A stretch of DNA of 64,000 nucleotides, taken from assembly GCF_021484805.1 (NCBI RefSeq), contig NZ_CP090557.1, positions 484,501 through 548,500 on the forward strand, read 5' to 3'. This DNA comes from Tellurirhabdus bombi. Its GTDB lineage: Bacteria > Bacteroidota > Bacteroidia > Cytophagales > Spirosomataceae. Positions 8,440 to 17,379 of this stretch are shown in pieces. Every line of letters begins with the position of its first letter. Within the stretch, counting starts at the first letter, position 1. Both the position numbers and the translations under genes were made by a program. A model generated the notes under the pieces. It was not told the origin of the DNA, ran no database searches, and saw nothing but the letters and a program-made list of their open reading frames with translations.

Positions 8440-10248
8440 ATGTCTGATTTTGACTATAAAAAAGAATTAGTAAAAATCCCGCACGAACCCGGCGTCTACC
8501 GTTATTTTGATGCGTCAGGTGAGGTGATTTATGTGGGGAAAGCCAAGGATTTACGGAATCGGGTGAGCAGCTATTTCGTCAAATCCAACCAGCACGACCG
8601 AAAGACCCTGAAGCTTGTCAGTCAGATTCGAAAAATTGAGTTTACGATTGTTCATACCGAATTTGACGCGCTTTTATTAGAAAATCAGTTGATTAAGCGC
8701 TTTCAACCGCGCTATAATATTTTGTTACGGGATGATAAGACCTATCCTTTTATCTGCGTAACGAATGAGCGTTTTCCTCGAGTGATCACTACGCGCCGGA
8801 TTGATCGAAAGCTGGGTACATTCTACGGACCTTATGCCACGTTGCGGCCTATGTATGCGATGCTGGAAATGTTCAGCCAGCTGTTTACGATCCGAACGTG
8901 TAATCTTAACCTGTCTCCCGAAAACATCGAAGCTGGTAAATTTAAGGTTTGCCTGGAATACCACATTGGAAATTGCAAGGGTCCTTGTGAGGGTTTGGTC
9001 AGCGAGGAGGAATACAATAAAGAAATTGAGCAAGTACATCAAATTTTAAAAGGTCACCTGCAACCAGCTCAAGCTTTTTTTAAGTCCCGGATGGTTGAAG
9101 CCGCCAGTAACCTTCAGTTTGAGCAAGCGCAAAAATTCAAGGAACGTCTGGATGTTTTACAGAATTTTCAGGTCAAGTCAACGGTGGTCAATCCTAAAAT
9201 TGCCGATGCCGATGTCTTTACCATCGTGTCTGACGAGTCTTGCGCTTACGTCAATTTTATGAAGGTGATTAACGGCACCATCACGCAAACACAGACAATT
9301 GAGATTAAGAAGAAGCTCGAAGAGACGGATGCCGATCTGTTGGCCATTATTATTGTTGATTTTAGGAATACGTATGGCAGCGAGGCCTCCGAGATCATTA
9401 CGAATATTCCTTTAGAGATTGACCTGAAAGCTGAAATAACTGTTCCACAAATTGGGGATAAGAAAAAGCTTTTGGATATGTCGATGAAGAATGTTCTTTA
9501 TTTCCGACGTGAACGAGCTGAGCGAGCCGCTGCCGAAGCAACCGCCAGTGCCAGTAAGAAAGACCGGGTTTTGATTCGATTGAAGCAGGATTTGCAGCTT
9601 AAATCCCTACCTAGCCGCATTGAATGCTTTGATAACTCCAATATTCAAGGGACTAACCCCGTTTCGGCCATGGTGTGCTTCATCGATGGCAAACCATCAC
9701 CGAAAAATTACCGTCATTTTTCCATCAAAACAGTGATTGGCCCCAATGACTTTGCGTCCATGCACGAGGTTGTTACTCGACGGTACATGCGTGTTCTGGA
9801 CGAGCAAACTGGCCTACCAGACTTAATCGTGATTGATGGCGGCAAAGGACAGCTTAGCGCAGCTTGCGAAGCACTTAAGGCCCTGGATTTGTATGGAAAA
9901 GTACCAATTATTGGTATTGCTAAACGCCTGGAAGAAATTTATTTCCCTGAGGATAGCCTTCCGCTTTACATCGATAAAAAGTCTGAGTCGTTGAAGCTGA
10001 TTCAACGCATTCGCGACGAAGCTCACCGTTTTGCAATTACTTACCACCGCGACAAACGGAGCCGAAATAGTCTGATTAGTGAGTTGGAAAATGTTGAAGG
10101 AATCGGCAAGAAAACCGCCGCTAAACTGCTTAAATACTTCAAAGGTGTCAAGAAAATCCGTGAAGCAACCATCGAAGATATTGCTACTGTAGTGGGGAAT
10201 GATAAAGCGCAAAAGATAAAGCAGTACTTTGCTGCGATTGAGCAATAA
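8440..10248 (+). CDS. uvrC: Excinuclease ABC subunit C
   Basis: 602 residues, full length for UvrC, which makes both incisions in nucleotide excision repair. The GIY-YIG nuclease domain is at the N-terminus (GVYRYF...VIYVGKAKDLRNRV). A UVR motif (about 212-235) contacts UvrB. The RNase H-like 5'-incision nuclease includes IDGGKGQLSAA. A helix-hairpin-helix pair closes the protein (NVEGIGKKTAAKLLKYF). It is flanked by terminators on both sides and appears monocistronic. Confidence 0.97.
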   Translation: MSDFDYKKELVKIPHEPGVYRYFDASGEVIYVGKAKDLRNRVSSYFVKSNQHDRKTLKLVSQIRKIEFTIVHTEFDALLLENQLIKRFQPRYNILLRDDKTYPFICVTNERFPRVITTRRIDRKLGTFYGPYATLRPMYAMLEMFSQLFTIRTCNLNLSPENIEAGKFKVCLEYHIGNCKGPCEGLVSEEEYNKEIEQVHQILKGHLQPAQAFFKSRMVEAASNLQFEQAQKFKERLDVLQNFQVKSTVVNPKIADADVFTIVSDESCAYVNFMKVINGTITQTQTIEIKKKLEETDADLLAIIIVDFRNTYGSEASEIITNIPLEIDLKAEITVPQIGDKKKLLDMSMKNVLYFRRERAERAAAEATASASKKDRVLIRLKQDLQLKSLPSRIECFDNSNIQGTNPVSAMVCFIDGKPSPKNYRHFSIKTVIGPNDFASMHEVVTRRYMRVLDEQTGLPDLIVIDGGKGQLSAACEALKALDLYGKVPIIGIAKRLEEIYFPEDSLPLYIDKKSESLKLIQRIRDEAHRFAITYHRDKRSRNSLISELENVEGIGKKTAAKLLKYFKGVKKIREATIEDIATVVGNDKAQKIKQYFAAIEQ

Positions 10249-10267
10249 AGCTATCCAGAACAAAAGA

Positions 10268-10300
10268 AAAGCCCCCTGAACACTGTGTTCAGGGGGCTTT
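10268..10300. terminator. Bidirectional terminator between uvrC and gldN
   Basis: A perfect 16-bp inverted repeat (10268-10283 with 10285-10300) has a GCCCCCTGAACAC core and A/T-runs on the outside. It lies between convergent uvrC and gldN and can serve both. Confidence 0.85.
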
Positions 10301-10332
10301 GTATTATATATTATAAATGAATTACGAATTGA

Positions 10333-11385
10333 TTAATATTCCCAAAAACCGTGTTCCTGTTCCATCAAATCATACTCAGTTTGATAAGACTTCAACAGAC
10401 CTTCTCTGTCACCAAACTGGGTGATCAAATCTTTGTCTTCTGCATTGGAATACTTCGTGATTCGGCCATAGGGCAAACGCAGGTCGAACGCGTCGGCTAA
10501 GTTTTTATGCTGAGCCTGGTTCTGTGAGTTATACCAGATGTATTTCTTTGGATCGCTACGGAACAGTTGATCCAGATCCTTGTATCTGAAGTAAGCAACT
10601 GGAATTTCCAATCCGGCTGGATTTTTATCAGCTGGCAAAACGATACCAATTGATTGAATATCGTAGTACAGGCGCGAGCGTTTACGATCAAAAACCCAAT
10701 CCTCTTTTACTTCCAGAATGCTGAATTCATTGGCAAAATATTCATCACCCGTAATAACTGGCGCTTTTGCCATAGCCGAACTATCTACTGCTGGCTGTAC
10801 TGGCGCTGCAGCCGGTTTTTTGCCTTTCGCATTTTTAGCTACTGCGCCTTTTTTCGTGTTCTTTTTTGGTGCTGGTGTTCCCCAACCATCGTCAACTGGC
10901 TGCTTTTTAAGCGCAGGTGTTCCCCAACCGTCATCTGCCGGCTTAGCCGTTGCTGCTGTCGGTTTTTTAGTTGGTGTTCCCCAGCCGTCATCTGCCTTTG
11001 CCGTTCCTTCCGGTGTAAATCCAGCCGCAATTTCTTCCGCTGAAAGCCCACCACCCGTATTCGGCATGATCAATTTCTGCCGAAATTTATCGACAGTCAT
11101 TGCAGTTTTTACAGAGTCATTTTCGTATGGGACCAGAACGCCCGCCTTAACAGCATCAAGAATATACCGAGTGATCTCATTGTTTTTTGAGAACATAGCC
11201 CGGTTTTGTTTTTCTTTCAGATCAATTCGGCGCCACAACGTCTTTTTCATCATGATGTCGCTTTCGTTTATTTCACGAACCGACAGCGGATTCACCCCAT
11301 TCGTCGCTTTCTCCTGAGCCTGCACGACTCCTCCCATTGCAGTCAGCATTACAGCTGCTATTGCCGCTTGTCCTACTTGTTTCAT
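10333..11385 (-). CDS. gldN: Type IX secretion/gliding protein GldN (PorN)
   Basis: 350 residues from ATG 11385, chosen because it begins a clean signal peptide ending ...VVQAQ; the longer frame from 11439 adds 18 unlikely residues. GldN/PorN is a periplasmic protein that forms the ring complex with lipoprotein GldK. The N-terminal part (REINESDIMMKKTLWRRIDLKEKQN) and C-terminal part (DKNPAGLEIPVAYFRYKDLDQLF...LPYGRITKYSN) match the family. Between them is an unusual Lys/Ala/Pro linker with three DDGWGTP repeats (see findings). It is last in the gldKLMN order. Confidence 0.93.
   Translation of the reverse strand: MKQVGQAAIAAVMLTAMGGVVQAQEKATNGVNPLSVREINESDIMMKKTLWRRIDLKEKQNRAMFSKNNEITRYILDAVKAGVLVPYENDSVKTAMTVDKFRQKLIMPNTGGGLSAEEIAAGFTPEGTAKADDGWGTPTKKPTAATAKPADDGWGTPALKKQPVDDGWGTPAPKKNTKKGAVAKNAKGKKPAAAPVQPAVDSSAMAKAPVITGDEYFANEFSILEVKEDWVFDRKRSRLYYDIQSIGIVLPADKNPAGLEIPVAYFRYKDLDQLFRSDPKKYIWYNSQNQAQHKNLADAFDLRLPYGRITKYSNAEDKDLITQFGDREGLLKSYQTEYDLMEQEHGFWEY
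10779..10994 (-). repeat. Three DDGWGTP repeats in a GldN linker
   Basis: The heptad DDGWGTP occurs three times in the encoded protein, at spacings of 19 and 14 residues, followed by a Lys/Ala/Pro stretch. On DNA the copies share a near-identical GTGTTCCCCA-type core read on the plus strand, which points to local duplication. Confidence 0.8.
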
Positions 11386-11448
11386 GATTCTTGTGCTGTT
11401 TTGCAATAATCTTTCACTAATAACGATTGCAATTAACATTTAGTGCTC

Positions 11449-13050
11449 TTAGTAAAGAGATACATTTTGCAATGTACTCCCCATTGGAACATCAATGATA
11501 TCACCTTTAAAATTACGACGTTGCACCCCATCAATTTCAATGACAAGTTTGTCACCAGGTTGTGCCTCAGCAGCTAATGCAGCAATAGATCCGCCACCAG
11601 AGCCTAGCTGAATAGGTGCCATAACCCGACGAGTTCCGCGTGCCAGTGAAACTTTTATGCCAGTTACCCGGAAGTTTGCATCATCTGGAGAATAGTTTTT
11701 GAAACTTTCATCCGGTACGGCATTTACCCGAATACTACGAGCAGAGGATGCCGATACGCCACGTGGGTCTCCACCAATTCGTGAACCACCAACAAAATAC
11801 TCCAGAGTTGGTCTTGGTACTGTGTTTACCCGGAATGGATTTGTTCCTAATAAAGACCCGCCATTGCTAACTTTTAGAGTGACTTGCTTATACGTTGGTA
11901 CAACTGTGATTTTCCCTTTTTCGCCAGACGTAATAACTGAAGCACCATCTGCCGAAAAGCTAGGATTCCACAGGGCACCCAATTGTGGACTTTGTACACT
12001 TAGCTTGTTAGCACAGTTTAGATAAAGTGGTGGCATTGAACCTGATTCAATTTCATAGCTTGGTTTAGCTACAAAATATTCCTGGTTCATTGTAACCGTT
12101 TTATTCTCACCGGCTGGCGTTGTATACGTAATCGAGCCTGTTAATACCCGACGGGCCAAACCATTTTTATCATAAGCGCCACCCTGAGCCGTAAATTCAA
12201 TAAGACCACGACCGTCCTGGATACGTACGGGTGCACCGCTCAGGCTCATACGTGGCGTAATTCCGCTGGATGACGCTGCCAGGAACATTTGTCCTTTGAA
12301 CTTCGTACCTGCAACAACTACTTTAGACTCCATGCTCAGCATGGCCATGATTTTGTCAAACTTAACGTCCTGCGCGCCAACTTTTGTCGCCAGATAATCA
12401 AGCGTTTGTCCTTCCAGGCGACGAACATCAGCCTGCCGTAAACTCAGCGAAGCTAAGGCTGCTGGAACAGGTGTTTGTTCAAAAGTCAGTTCCGCAAAGT
12501 CTTTGTTACGTTGGTCTTTTGAGCGACTAGCCACCGGATCATCATTAGCATCCAAAGCCAATGAACCAATTTTTACGCCCGGATTATACTGTTGCAACTT
12601 TTGAATGTATTGATCCAACTGCTGCTTCAGTTCGTACGCTTTTCCTTTTTTGCCGGTACCGATCATAATGGCACCAACCTTGGTTTCCTCATTAGGTGTC
12701 TTGATGTTACCCTGTTCGTCAAGGCCGCCACCTGCTTCGGTAATTATTTGCTGTTTGATTGCTTCAATTTGATTAAAAACCGCTGTTGTCAACTGCCGAA
12801 CTTCATCAGCCTGTTTAACAACTGCTAAATCCGCTGCCCGGTTACCCGATTTTTCCACGGTTGAGCGAATGGATTCTATTGTAGATTGGTTAATTCTGTT
12901 GGCTTCCCCAGTCGAACTTTCCAAACTACTGTTGAGCAGAATGAATTTTTCCAGTAGGGCCGAGCTAACCTGAAGGGCTAGCATTGCGGTCAATACCAGA
13001 TACATCATCCCGATCATTTTCTGACGGGGTGTCTCTTTTGCGCCTGCCAT
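11449..13050 (-). CDS. gldM: Type IX secretion/gliding motor protein GldM (PorM)
   Basis: 533 residues. The N-terminus MAGAKETPRQKMIGMMYLVLTAMLALQVSSALLEKF is the characteristic GldM opening with a single inner-membrane helix. A long periplasmic region follows, known in the family to fold into helical and beta domains spanning to the GldK/N ring. GldM and GldL form the proton-driven motor of type IX secretion. A strong hairpin (13098-13140) lies between gldL and this gene; gldN begins 64 bp downstream. Confidence 0.96.
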   Translation of the reverse strand: MAGAKETPRQKMIGMMYLVLTAMLALQVSSALLEKFILLNSSLESSTGEANRINQSTIESIRSTVEKSGNRAADLAVVKQADEVRQLTTAVFNQIEAIKQQIITEAGGGLDEQGNIKTPNEETKVGAIMIGTGKKGKAYELKQQLDQYIQKLQQYNPGVKIGSLALDANDDPVASRSKDQRNKDFAELTFEQTPVPAALASLSLRQADVRRLEGQTLDYLATKVGAQDVKFDKIMAMLSMESKVVVAGTKFKGQMFLAASSSGITPRMSLSGAPVRIQDGRGLIEFTAQGGAYDKNGLARRVLTGSITYTTPAGENKTVTMNQEYFVAKPSYEIESGSMPPLYLNCANKLSVQSPQLGALWNPSFSADGASVITSGEKGKITVVPTYKQVTLKVSNGGSLLGTNPFRVNTVPRPTLEYFVGGSRIGGDPRGVSASSARSIRVNAVPDESFKNYSPDDANFRVTGIKVSLARGTRRVMAPIQLGSGGGSIAALAAEAQPGDKLVIEIDGVQRRNFKGDIIDVPMGSTLQNVSLY

Positions 13051-13097
13051 ATAGATGTATGGTGGATTTCCTTTTGTTTGTGGTTGAGGTTTGAACT

Positions 13098-13140
13098 GGT
13101 TCGCCGTTGTTGTCTATACGTCAGACGACAGCGGCGAACC
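13098..13140 (-). promoter_or_regulatory. Long hairpin in the gldL-gldM gap
   Basis: Arms 13098-13115 and 13123-13140 are 18 nt each with a 7-nt loop. They pair at 16 of 18 positions in the minus-strand transcript, with two C-A mismatches. No U-run follows, so it is not a classic terminator. It may act in RNA processing or partial attenuation between the two motor genes. Confidence 0.6.
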
Positions 13141-13165
13141 GGCTCATACGAATAGAGTTAGTTCC

Positions 13166-13993
13166 TTATTTTGATCCGCGCATAGCCGACAACATGCTGC
13201 CGTATACGTTGTTAAGCGAAGCCAAATTATTTGTCAATTGACCCAGTTCATTTTTGAACTTCTGCGTGTCGCGGCTAGCATCGGCCATGTTTTCCATGGC
13301 GCTGGTCAGGTTACCATAGAATGCATTCATCGCCTTTAAGTGCTTGTTAGTATCCTGAAGCTCCAGTTCGTAAACGGCATTCAGGGCACCCATGCTTTGC
13401 GTAATTTTCTGGAACTGAGTCCGGTATTCTTTTGCATCCTGCGTTGCATCCGCCATAGCATTCATGGCTGTAACGGCTACACCGTAAGACTTATTCATTT
13501 CATTAATCGCCCCTGCAGCTTGCTTCACGCTCTGTGCGTATTCGTTTGTAGCTACTGTTGCGCTCGAGATGTCTTTCATTTGACCAACCGTCGTTGTCAG
13601 ACCACGTAAGCCAGTTCCTAGTTTTTCGAAGATATCAGGAGTGACTTTCGCATCGGCCAGCATTTTATCCATGTTAGCCGTTAATCCATTGCTTTGAAGA
13701 GCAGGAGCCGAACGACGTTGTGGCAGCTCACCGTCATAATCATCAGATAATTCTGGGTAAACGCGTGTCCAATCTGGTTCTTTATTGGTAGGTTGAGCAA
13801 ACGTTTGGATTGCGAATAATGCAAAAATCAAAGCTTCAACCGACAAACCTACAACCAGCATAGGGCCACCCCAGTCATAGTGTTGAATTTTACCTAGAGC
13901 ACCTAGGACGACAACTGCCGCACCGGCACTATAAACAGTTGGTAATAACTTATCAAAAAAGAAGTTCGAACTGTTAGCGTTCTTTTTAGCCAT
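13166..13993 (-). CDS. gldL: Type IX secretion/gliding motor protein GldL (PorL)
   Basis: 275 residues. Two membrane helices lie near the N-terminus (about 16-33 and 40-62), separated by KIQHYDWGGPML; family knowledge places the motor's key acidic residue in this membrane part. The rest is a cytoplasmic helical/coiled-coil tail with repeated MADATQD/MADASRD-like segments. GldL forms a pentamer around a GldM dimer in characterised systems. It follows gldK after 64 bp. Confidence 0.95.
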   Translation of the reverse strand: MAKKNANSSNFFFDKLLPTVYSAGAAVVVLGALGKIQHYDWGGPMLVVGLSVEALIFALFAIQTFAQPTNKEPDWTRVYPELSDDYDGELPQRRSAPALQSNGLTANMDKMLADAKVTPDIFEKLGTGLRGLTTTVGQMKDISSATVATNEYAQSVKQAAGAINEMNKSYGVAVTAMNAMADATQDAKEYRTQFQKITQSMGALNAVYELELQDTNKHLKAMNAFYGNLTSAMENMADASRDTQKFKNELGQLTNNLASLNNVYGSMLSAMRGSK

Positions 13994-14057
13994 GATGCAA
14001 AAAAAAATTATTGGGGGTTTGTGTCTTGTTAAGGTTTACAATACAGGTACTTTATTC

Positions 14058-15152
14058 TTAACGACGAGCACCACCGGCACGTCCTGCGCGGGATGAAGCG
14101 GTCCGTCCCATCAGGTTATCCATTACGCAACGGAAACCAATGTAAGAACGCTTAGTCGTTTCATTTTCGTAATAGCGAGTTCCAGTTTCCAGATAGTAAG
14201 CGATGTCCTTCCAAGAACCACCACGAACTACTTTACGAGGCTCGTCTGCATTATCATTTGTTGGGTTCATATCCCACTCAATGGCCGAAGCATTTTCTGC
14301 GTAAGCATCCTGCGTCCACTCAGCCACATTACCCGCCATGTTGTAAAGCCCATAATCGTTGGCGTTGTAAGCGTTAGCTGGTGCCGTGTATGGATAGCCA
14401 TCTGCATCGAAATTTCCACGTTGTGGTTTGAAATTTGCCAGGTAACATCCTTTTCCATTGGCAACATACGGACCACCCCAAGGATATTTAGCCGAAGCCC
14501 GGCCACCGCGTGCTGCCCACTCCCATTCCGCTTCCGATGGTAACCGATAGCTTGGGGAATGGAATTGACCTTCTTTCGAACGGAAATCATTATACAGATT
14601 AGTCCGCCATTTACAGAAGTATTGCGCAGCCTGCCAACTTACCCCAACCACTGGATACGTATCAAATGCCGGGTGTGAGTAATAATACTCTAGCATTGGA
14701 TCACCATTGTGGTAGGTAAAGTCATTTTTCCAGACGGTTGTATCTGGATAATACTTTGACATGATTTCTTCCTCGCCCAATACCGAAACCGAATCTGCAA
14801 GCAGCGCATTGACAAATTGACGGTATTCATGGTTAGTAATTTCAGTATCATCCATGTAGAACGAACTGATTGTTACCCGGCGGTTTAAGTTTACCTGAGT
14901 AGCCGCCAAATCTTCATCTGCCTGGCCCATCATAAATGATCCTGAGGGCACCAGCACCATTCCGTATGGTGTTGTTTGTTTATAACCTTTCCGTCCCGTC
15001 GCCGTCACCTCACCATTGGTTACTCCGACGTCATCTCCAGACCCTTTACCTCCAAATTTTGATTTAATAAACCCGCAACCCTGCAAGAGCAGTATTGTTG
15101 TCGCGACCATCACCCCTCGGGCTGCGTTGCTGGTAAACCAATTGTGACTCAT
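14058..15152 (-). CDS. gldK: Type IX secretion/gliding lipoprotein GldK (PorK)
   Basis: 364 residues from ATG 15152; a start at 15188 would add 12 residues before the signal peptide. The lipobox LLLQGC predicts outer-membrane lipidation. The body is a formylglycine-generating-enzyme-like (sulfatase-modifying factor) fold with MVLVPSGSFMMGQ, SSFYMDDTEITNHEYRQF, RLPSEAEWEWAARGG and VVRGGSW, as in GldK/PorK. The family uses the fold structurally, in the ring with GldN. It is the first gene of gldKLMN. Confidence 0.95.
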   Translation of the reverse strand: MSHNWFTSNAARGVMVATTILLLQGCGFIKSKFGGKGSGDDVGVTNGEVTATGRKGYKQTTPYGMVLVPSGSFMMGQADEDLAATQVNLNRRVTISSFYMDDTEITNHEYRQFVNALLADSVSVLGEEEIMSKYYPDTTVWKNDFTYHNGDPMLEYYYSHPAFDTYPVVGVSWQAAQYFCKWRTNLYNDFRSKEGQFHSPSYRLPSEAEWEWAARGGRASAKYPWGGPYVANGKGCYLANFKPQRGNFDADGYPYTAPANAYNANDYGLYNMAGNVAEWTQDAYAENASAIEWDMNPTNDNADEPRKVVRGGSWKDIAYYLETGTRYYENETTKRSYIGFRCVMDNLMGRTASSRAGRAGGARR

Positions 15153-15314
15153 AGTTGTAACGTGCGTTAATACCTGTTCTTCGTGCAAACCAGTCTAAGA
15201 ACGAAATTTGATTGGTTTATTGTATGTGAACAATATTTTGATTGATGCAATGACCCAGAAAAATAGTAACTAATTCGCTAAGTGCTTATAAACCCTATAA
15301 CTCTGATTAACTTA

Positions 15315-15322
15315 CAAAGTTA
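15315..15322 (-). promoter_or_regulatory. Candidate -7 element for gldKLMN
   Basis: On the minus strand this reads TAACTTTG, fitting TAnnTTTG. It lies inside an 8-bp hairpin (15306-15324, ATTAACTT / AAGTTAAT). The leader to gldK would be about 160 nt. No TTTG sits 19 bp upstream, so the assignment is tentative. Confidence 0.35.
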
Positions 15323-15326
15323 ATCC

Positions 15327-15361
15327 TTTGACTTTAATTGCCTAACAATAATAAAGTCAAA
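15327..15361 (-). repeat. Inverted repeat between porP/sprF and gldK
   Basis: TTTGACTTTA (15327-15336) and TAAAGTCAAA (15352-15361) form a perfect 10-bp stem with a 15-nt loop, 24 bp beyond the porP/sprF stop codon. It may be a weak terminator for that gene or an operator for gldKLMN; the sequence alone does not decide. Confidence 0.45.
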
Positions 15362-15384
15362 AAGCGAGTAGAATTGCCTGTCCG

Positions 15385-16362
15385 TCAATAACGGAATCGA
15401 GGTGTTCGAATAATTGGTTTACGCCCTGTTTGCGGCTCAGGCAATGAATAGGATAACAATAATTCGTGTGAAGTTGGGCTCTTGGCGCCCCGTCCTCCCG
15501 TAATAAAATCAAAGGAATAGCCAAAACGCAGCGCATTATTGCGTAGCAGACTAACCCCTAAGGTAGCCATAATGGCATCCTGCTGCCGGTAGCCTAGTCC
15601 AACCCAGTGGCGTTTGTCATACATGGCCATCATATTTACTTCAAAGGAAGAAGCCTGTATGCTCGGATCTGGACTGGTATTTATTTTGTAAATCGCCGAA
15701 GGCATAAAATCGATTAGCTCATTCCAGGCGTATCGGTAGCCACCGGTAACATATATAGTGCGGGCCAGTGGATTGACAATAACTTCGTTGGCCAGGCGGA
15801 AAGCAGGCTGACTAATGTGCTGCATACTAGCCCCAATGTAATAATTTCCCGCGCTAAACTGCGCCCCTACCGACACGTCCGGCCGCGTTTGGTTCAGTCG
15901 CCCGGCGCCTAGCAAAGGGTCACCCGGTTCGCCGGGACGCAGGCGGTTGTAGTCGATTGATTTATTATAGATTCCACCCTGGACACCTAAAGCCAGCGTT
16001 CCCTTGCTGACGGGTAAACGCAATGCATAGGCGGCCATGACAGCCTGGTTTGCTTCGGGTCCAAGCCGATCATTCATGGCAAACACCCCTATGCCACTTC
16101 GGTATTTCGCCAGCGGCATATTAAAAGAAAACAACTGTGTACTGGGTGCACCACCGTCGTCAAATGTTCCCTGGTAGCCTGCCCACTGCGTTCGATGGAC
16201 TAACTGGAAGCGTCCAACACCCTCTGATCCAACTGCTGCCGGATTGTAATAAACCGGGTTAAGCATATACATACTGAATTGGGGGTCTGACTGGGCATGT
16301 AGAGCTGTGTGTAAACCACTGCAGGCAATCAGCAAGAAAAGCGAGTATATTTTACGAACCAT
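15385..16362 (-). CDS. PorP/SprF family type IX secretion outer-membrane protein
   Basis: 325 residues from ATG 16362 (an ATG 12 bp earlier is possible). A signal peptide ends ...ALHAQ. Then comes the family hallmark DPQFSMYMLNPVYYNPAAVGSEG, followed by a 14-strand-like barrel with TQLFSFNMPLAKYRSGIGVF. PorP/SprF proteins attach to the GldK/N ring and to surface-anchored cargo. Its place directly upstream of gldK matches porP next to porK in other Bacteroidota. Confidence 0.92.
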   Translation of the reverse strand: MVRKIYSLFLLIACSGLHTALHAQSDPQFSMYMLNPVYYNPAAVGSEGVGRFQLVHRTQWAGYQGTFDDGGAPSTQLFSFNMPLAKYRSGIGVFAMNDRLGPEANQAVMAAYALRLPVSKGTLALGVQGGIYNKSIDYNRLRPGEPGDPLLGAGRLNQTRPDVSVGAQFSAGNYYIGASMQHISQPAFRLANEVIVNPLARTIYVTGGYRYAWNELIDFMPSAIYKINTSPDPSIQASSFEVNMMAMYDKRHWVGLGYRQQDAIMATLGVSLLRNNALRFGYSFDFITGGRGAKSPTSHELLLSYSLPEPQTGRKPIIRTPRFRY

Positions 16363-16508
16363 ACAGTAAATCAATTAGTTAAAAGCCGCCCAAGAATCGT
16401 CAGTATCCGCTTGATAAAAAACACGTTCACTGGTCTGTTTTTAGCCCTTAACTCTTTCAGGCATAATACTTACTAAACGCAGATTTTCCAAAAATATTGA
16501 AAATAAAA

Positions 16509-16536
16509 AAGAGGCTGAACAAATGTCCAGCCTCTT
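16509..16536 (-). terminator. Terminator after hemD
   Basis: AAGAGGCTG (16509-16517) pairs with CAGCCTCTT (16528-16536), and a T-rich run follows in the minus direction. It lies 15 bp past the hemD stop codon. Confidence 0.7.
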
Positions 16537-16551
16537 CTTAACGTATGTTTC

Positions 16552-17337
16552 TTACAGATTGTTGGCTTTTTTAATATAAAGCTCTAGTGCCCCGGCCATG
16601 GACGGTGCATTGGGTAACGGAGCTTCGATATCCAGAATAAAACCAGCCTCGTTTACAGACTTAGCCGTTGTGGGTCCAAAGGCAGCCATCCGGGTGTTTT
16701 TTTGCTGAAATTCCGGAAAATTATGTTTCAAAGCCGTCACACCCGATGGGCTAAAGAACGCAATGATGTCGTAACTTTCGATGGGCAAATCCGTGAAATC
16801 TGTCGGAACAGTTTCGTACATGATGGCTTCGGATAAATGCAGGCCGCTGGTATCCATAAACTCTGGAATATCCGTTCCCCGAATATTGGAGCAGGGAAAC
16901 AGAAACTTCTCTGCCTTGTGCTTACGAATCAGGTCGAATAAATCAGCTGCTGTTTTGTTTCCGGTAAAGATCTTCCGCTTCCGAATCACAATGTACTTTT
17001 GCAGGTAGTTGGCCGTTTGTTCAGTAACACAAAAATACTTCATGTCGGCCGGCATCTCAATCTTGGCTTCCTGACAAATGCGAAAGAAGTGATCAATAGC
17101 ATTACGGCTCGTAAAAATGATAGCCGTATGGTCAAGAATATTAATGCGCTGCTTGCGAAACTCTTTGAAAGAGACACCCTGAATCTGGATGAATGGCCGA
17201 AAATCTATCTTGATGTTATAGCGACTGGCAATCTCAAAGTAAGGTGATTTTTCGTCGGCTGGACGGGATTGAGTTACTAATATACTCTCAACTTTCGTTA
17301 ACCTTTCCTGATCGTTCTTCGTGGTAATTTCACTCAT
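16552..17337 (-). CDS. hemD: Uroporphyrinogen-III synthase
   Basis: 261 residues. The two-lobed HemD fold is recognised by VESILVTQSRP at the start, TAIIFTSRNAIDHFF, FCVTEQTANYL, FLFPCSNIRGTDIPEFM and IIAFFSPSGVTALKHNFPEF. It closes the tetrapyrrole ring to uroporphyrinogen III in haem synthesis. It follows the DUF4271 gene by 42 bp and shares its direction with the secretion genes downstream, from which a terminator separates it. Confidence 0.88.
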   Translation of the reverse strand: MSEITTKNDQERLTKVESILVTQSRPADEKSPYFEIASRYNIKIDFRPFIQIQGVSFKEFRKQRINILDHTAIIFTSRNAIDHFFRICQEAKIEMPADMKYFCVTEQTANYLQKYIVIRKRKIFTGNKTAADLFDLIRKHKAEKFLFPCSNIRGTDIPEFMDTSGLHLSEAIMYETVPTDFTDLPIESYDIIAFFSPSGVTALKHNFPEFQQKNTRMAAFGPTTAKSVNEAGFILDIEAPLPNAPSMAGALELYIKKANNL

Positions 17338-17379
17338 CGACTTGTACCTCGTTTTGTCGTTTGAAGCCTGAACCCGCAG

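Noticed and set aside
10839-10994. Repeats in gldN considered as a CRISPR-like array
   Set aside because: Only three imperfect copies lie within a conserved reading frame, with unequal spacing and no cas genes.
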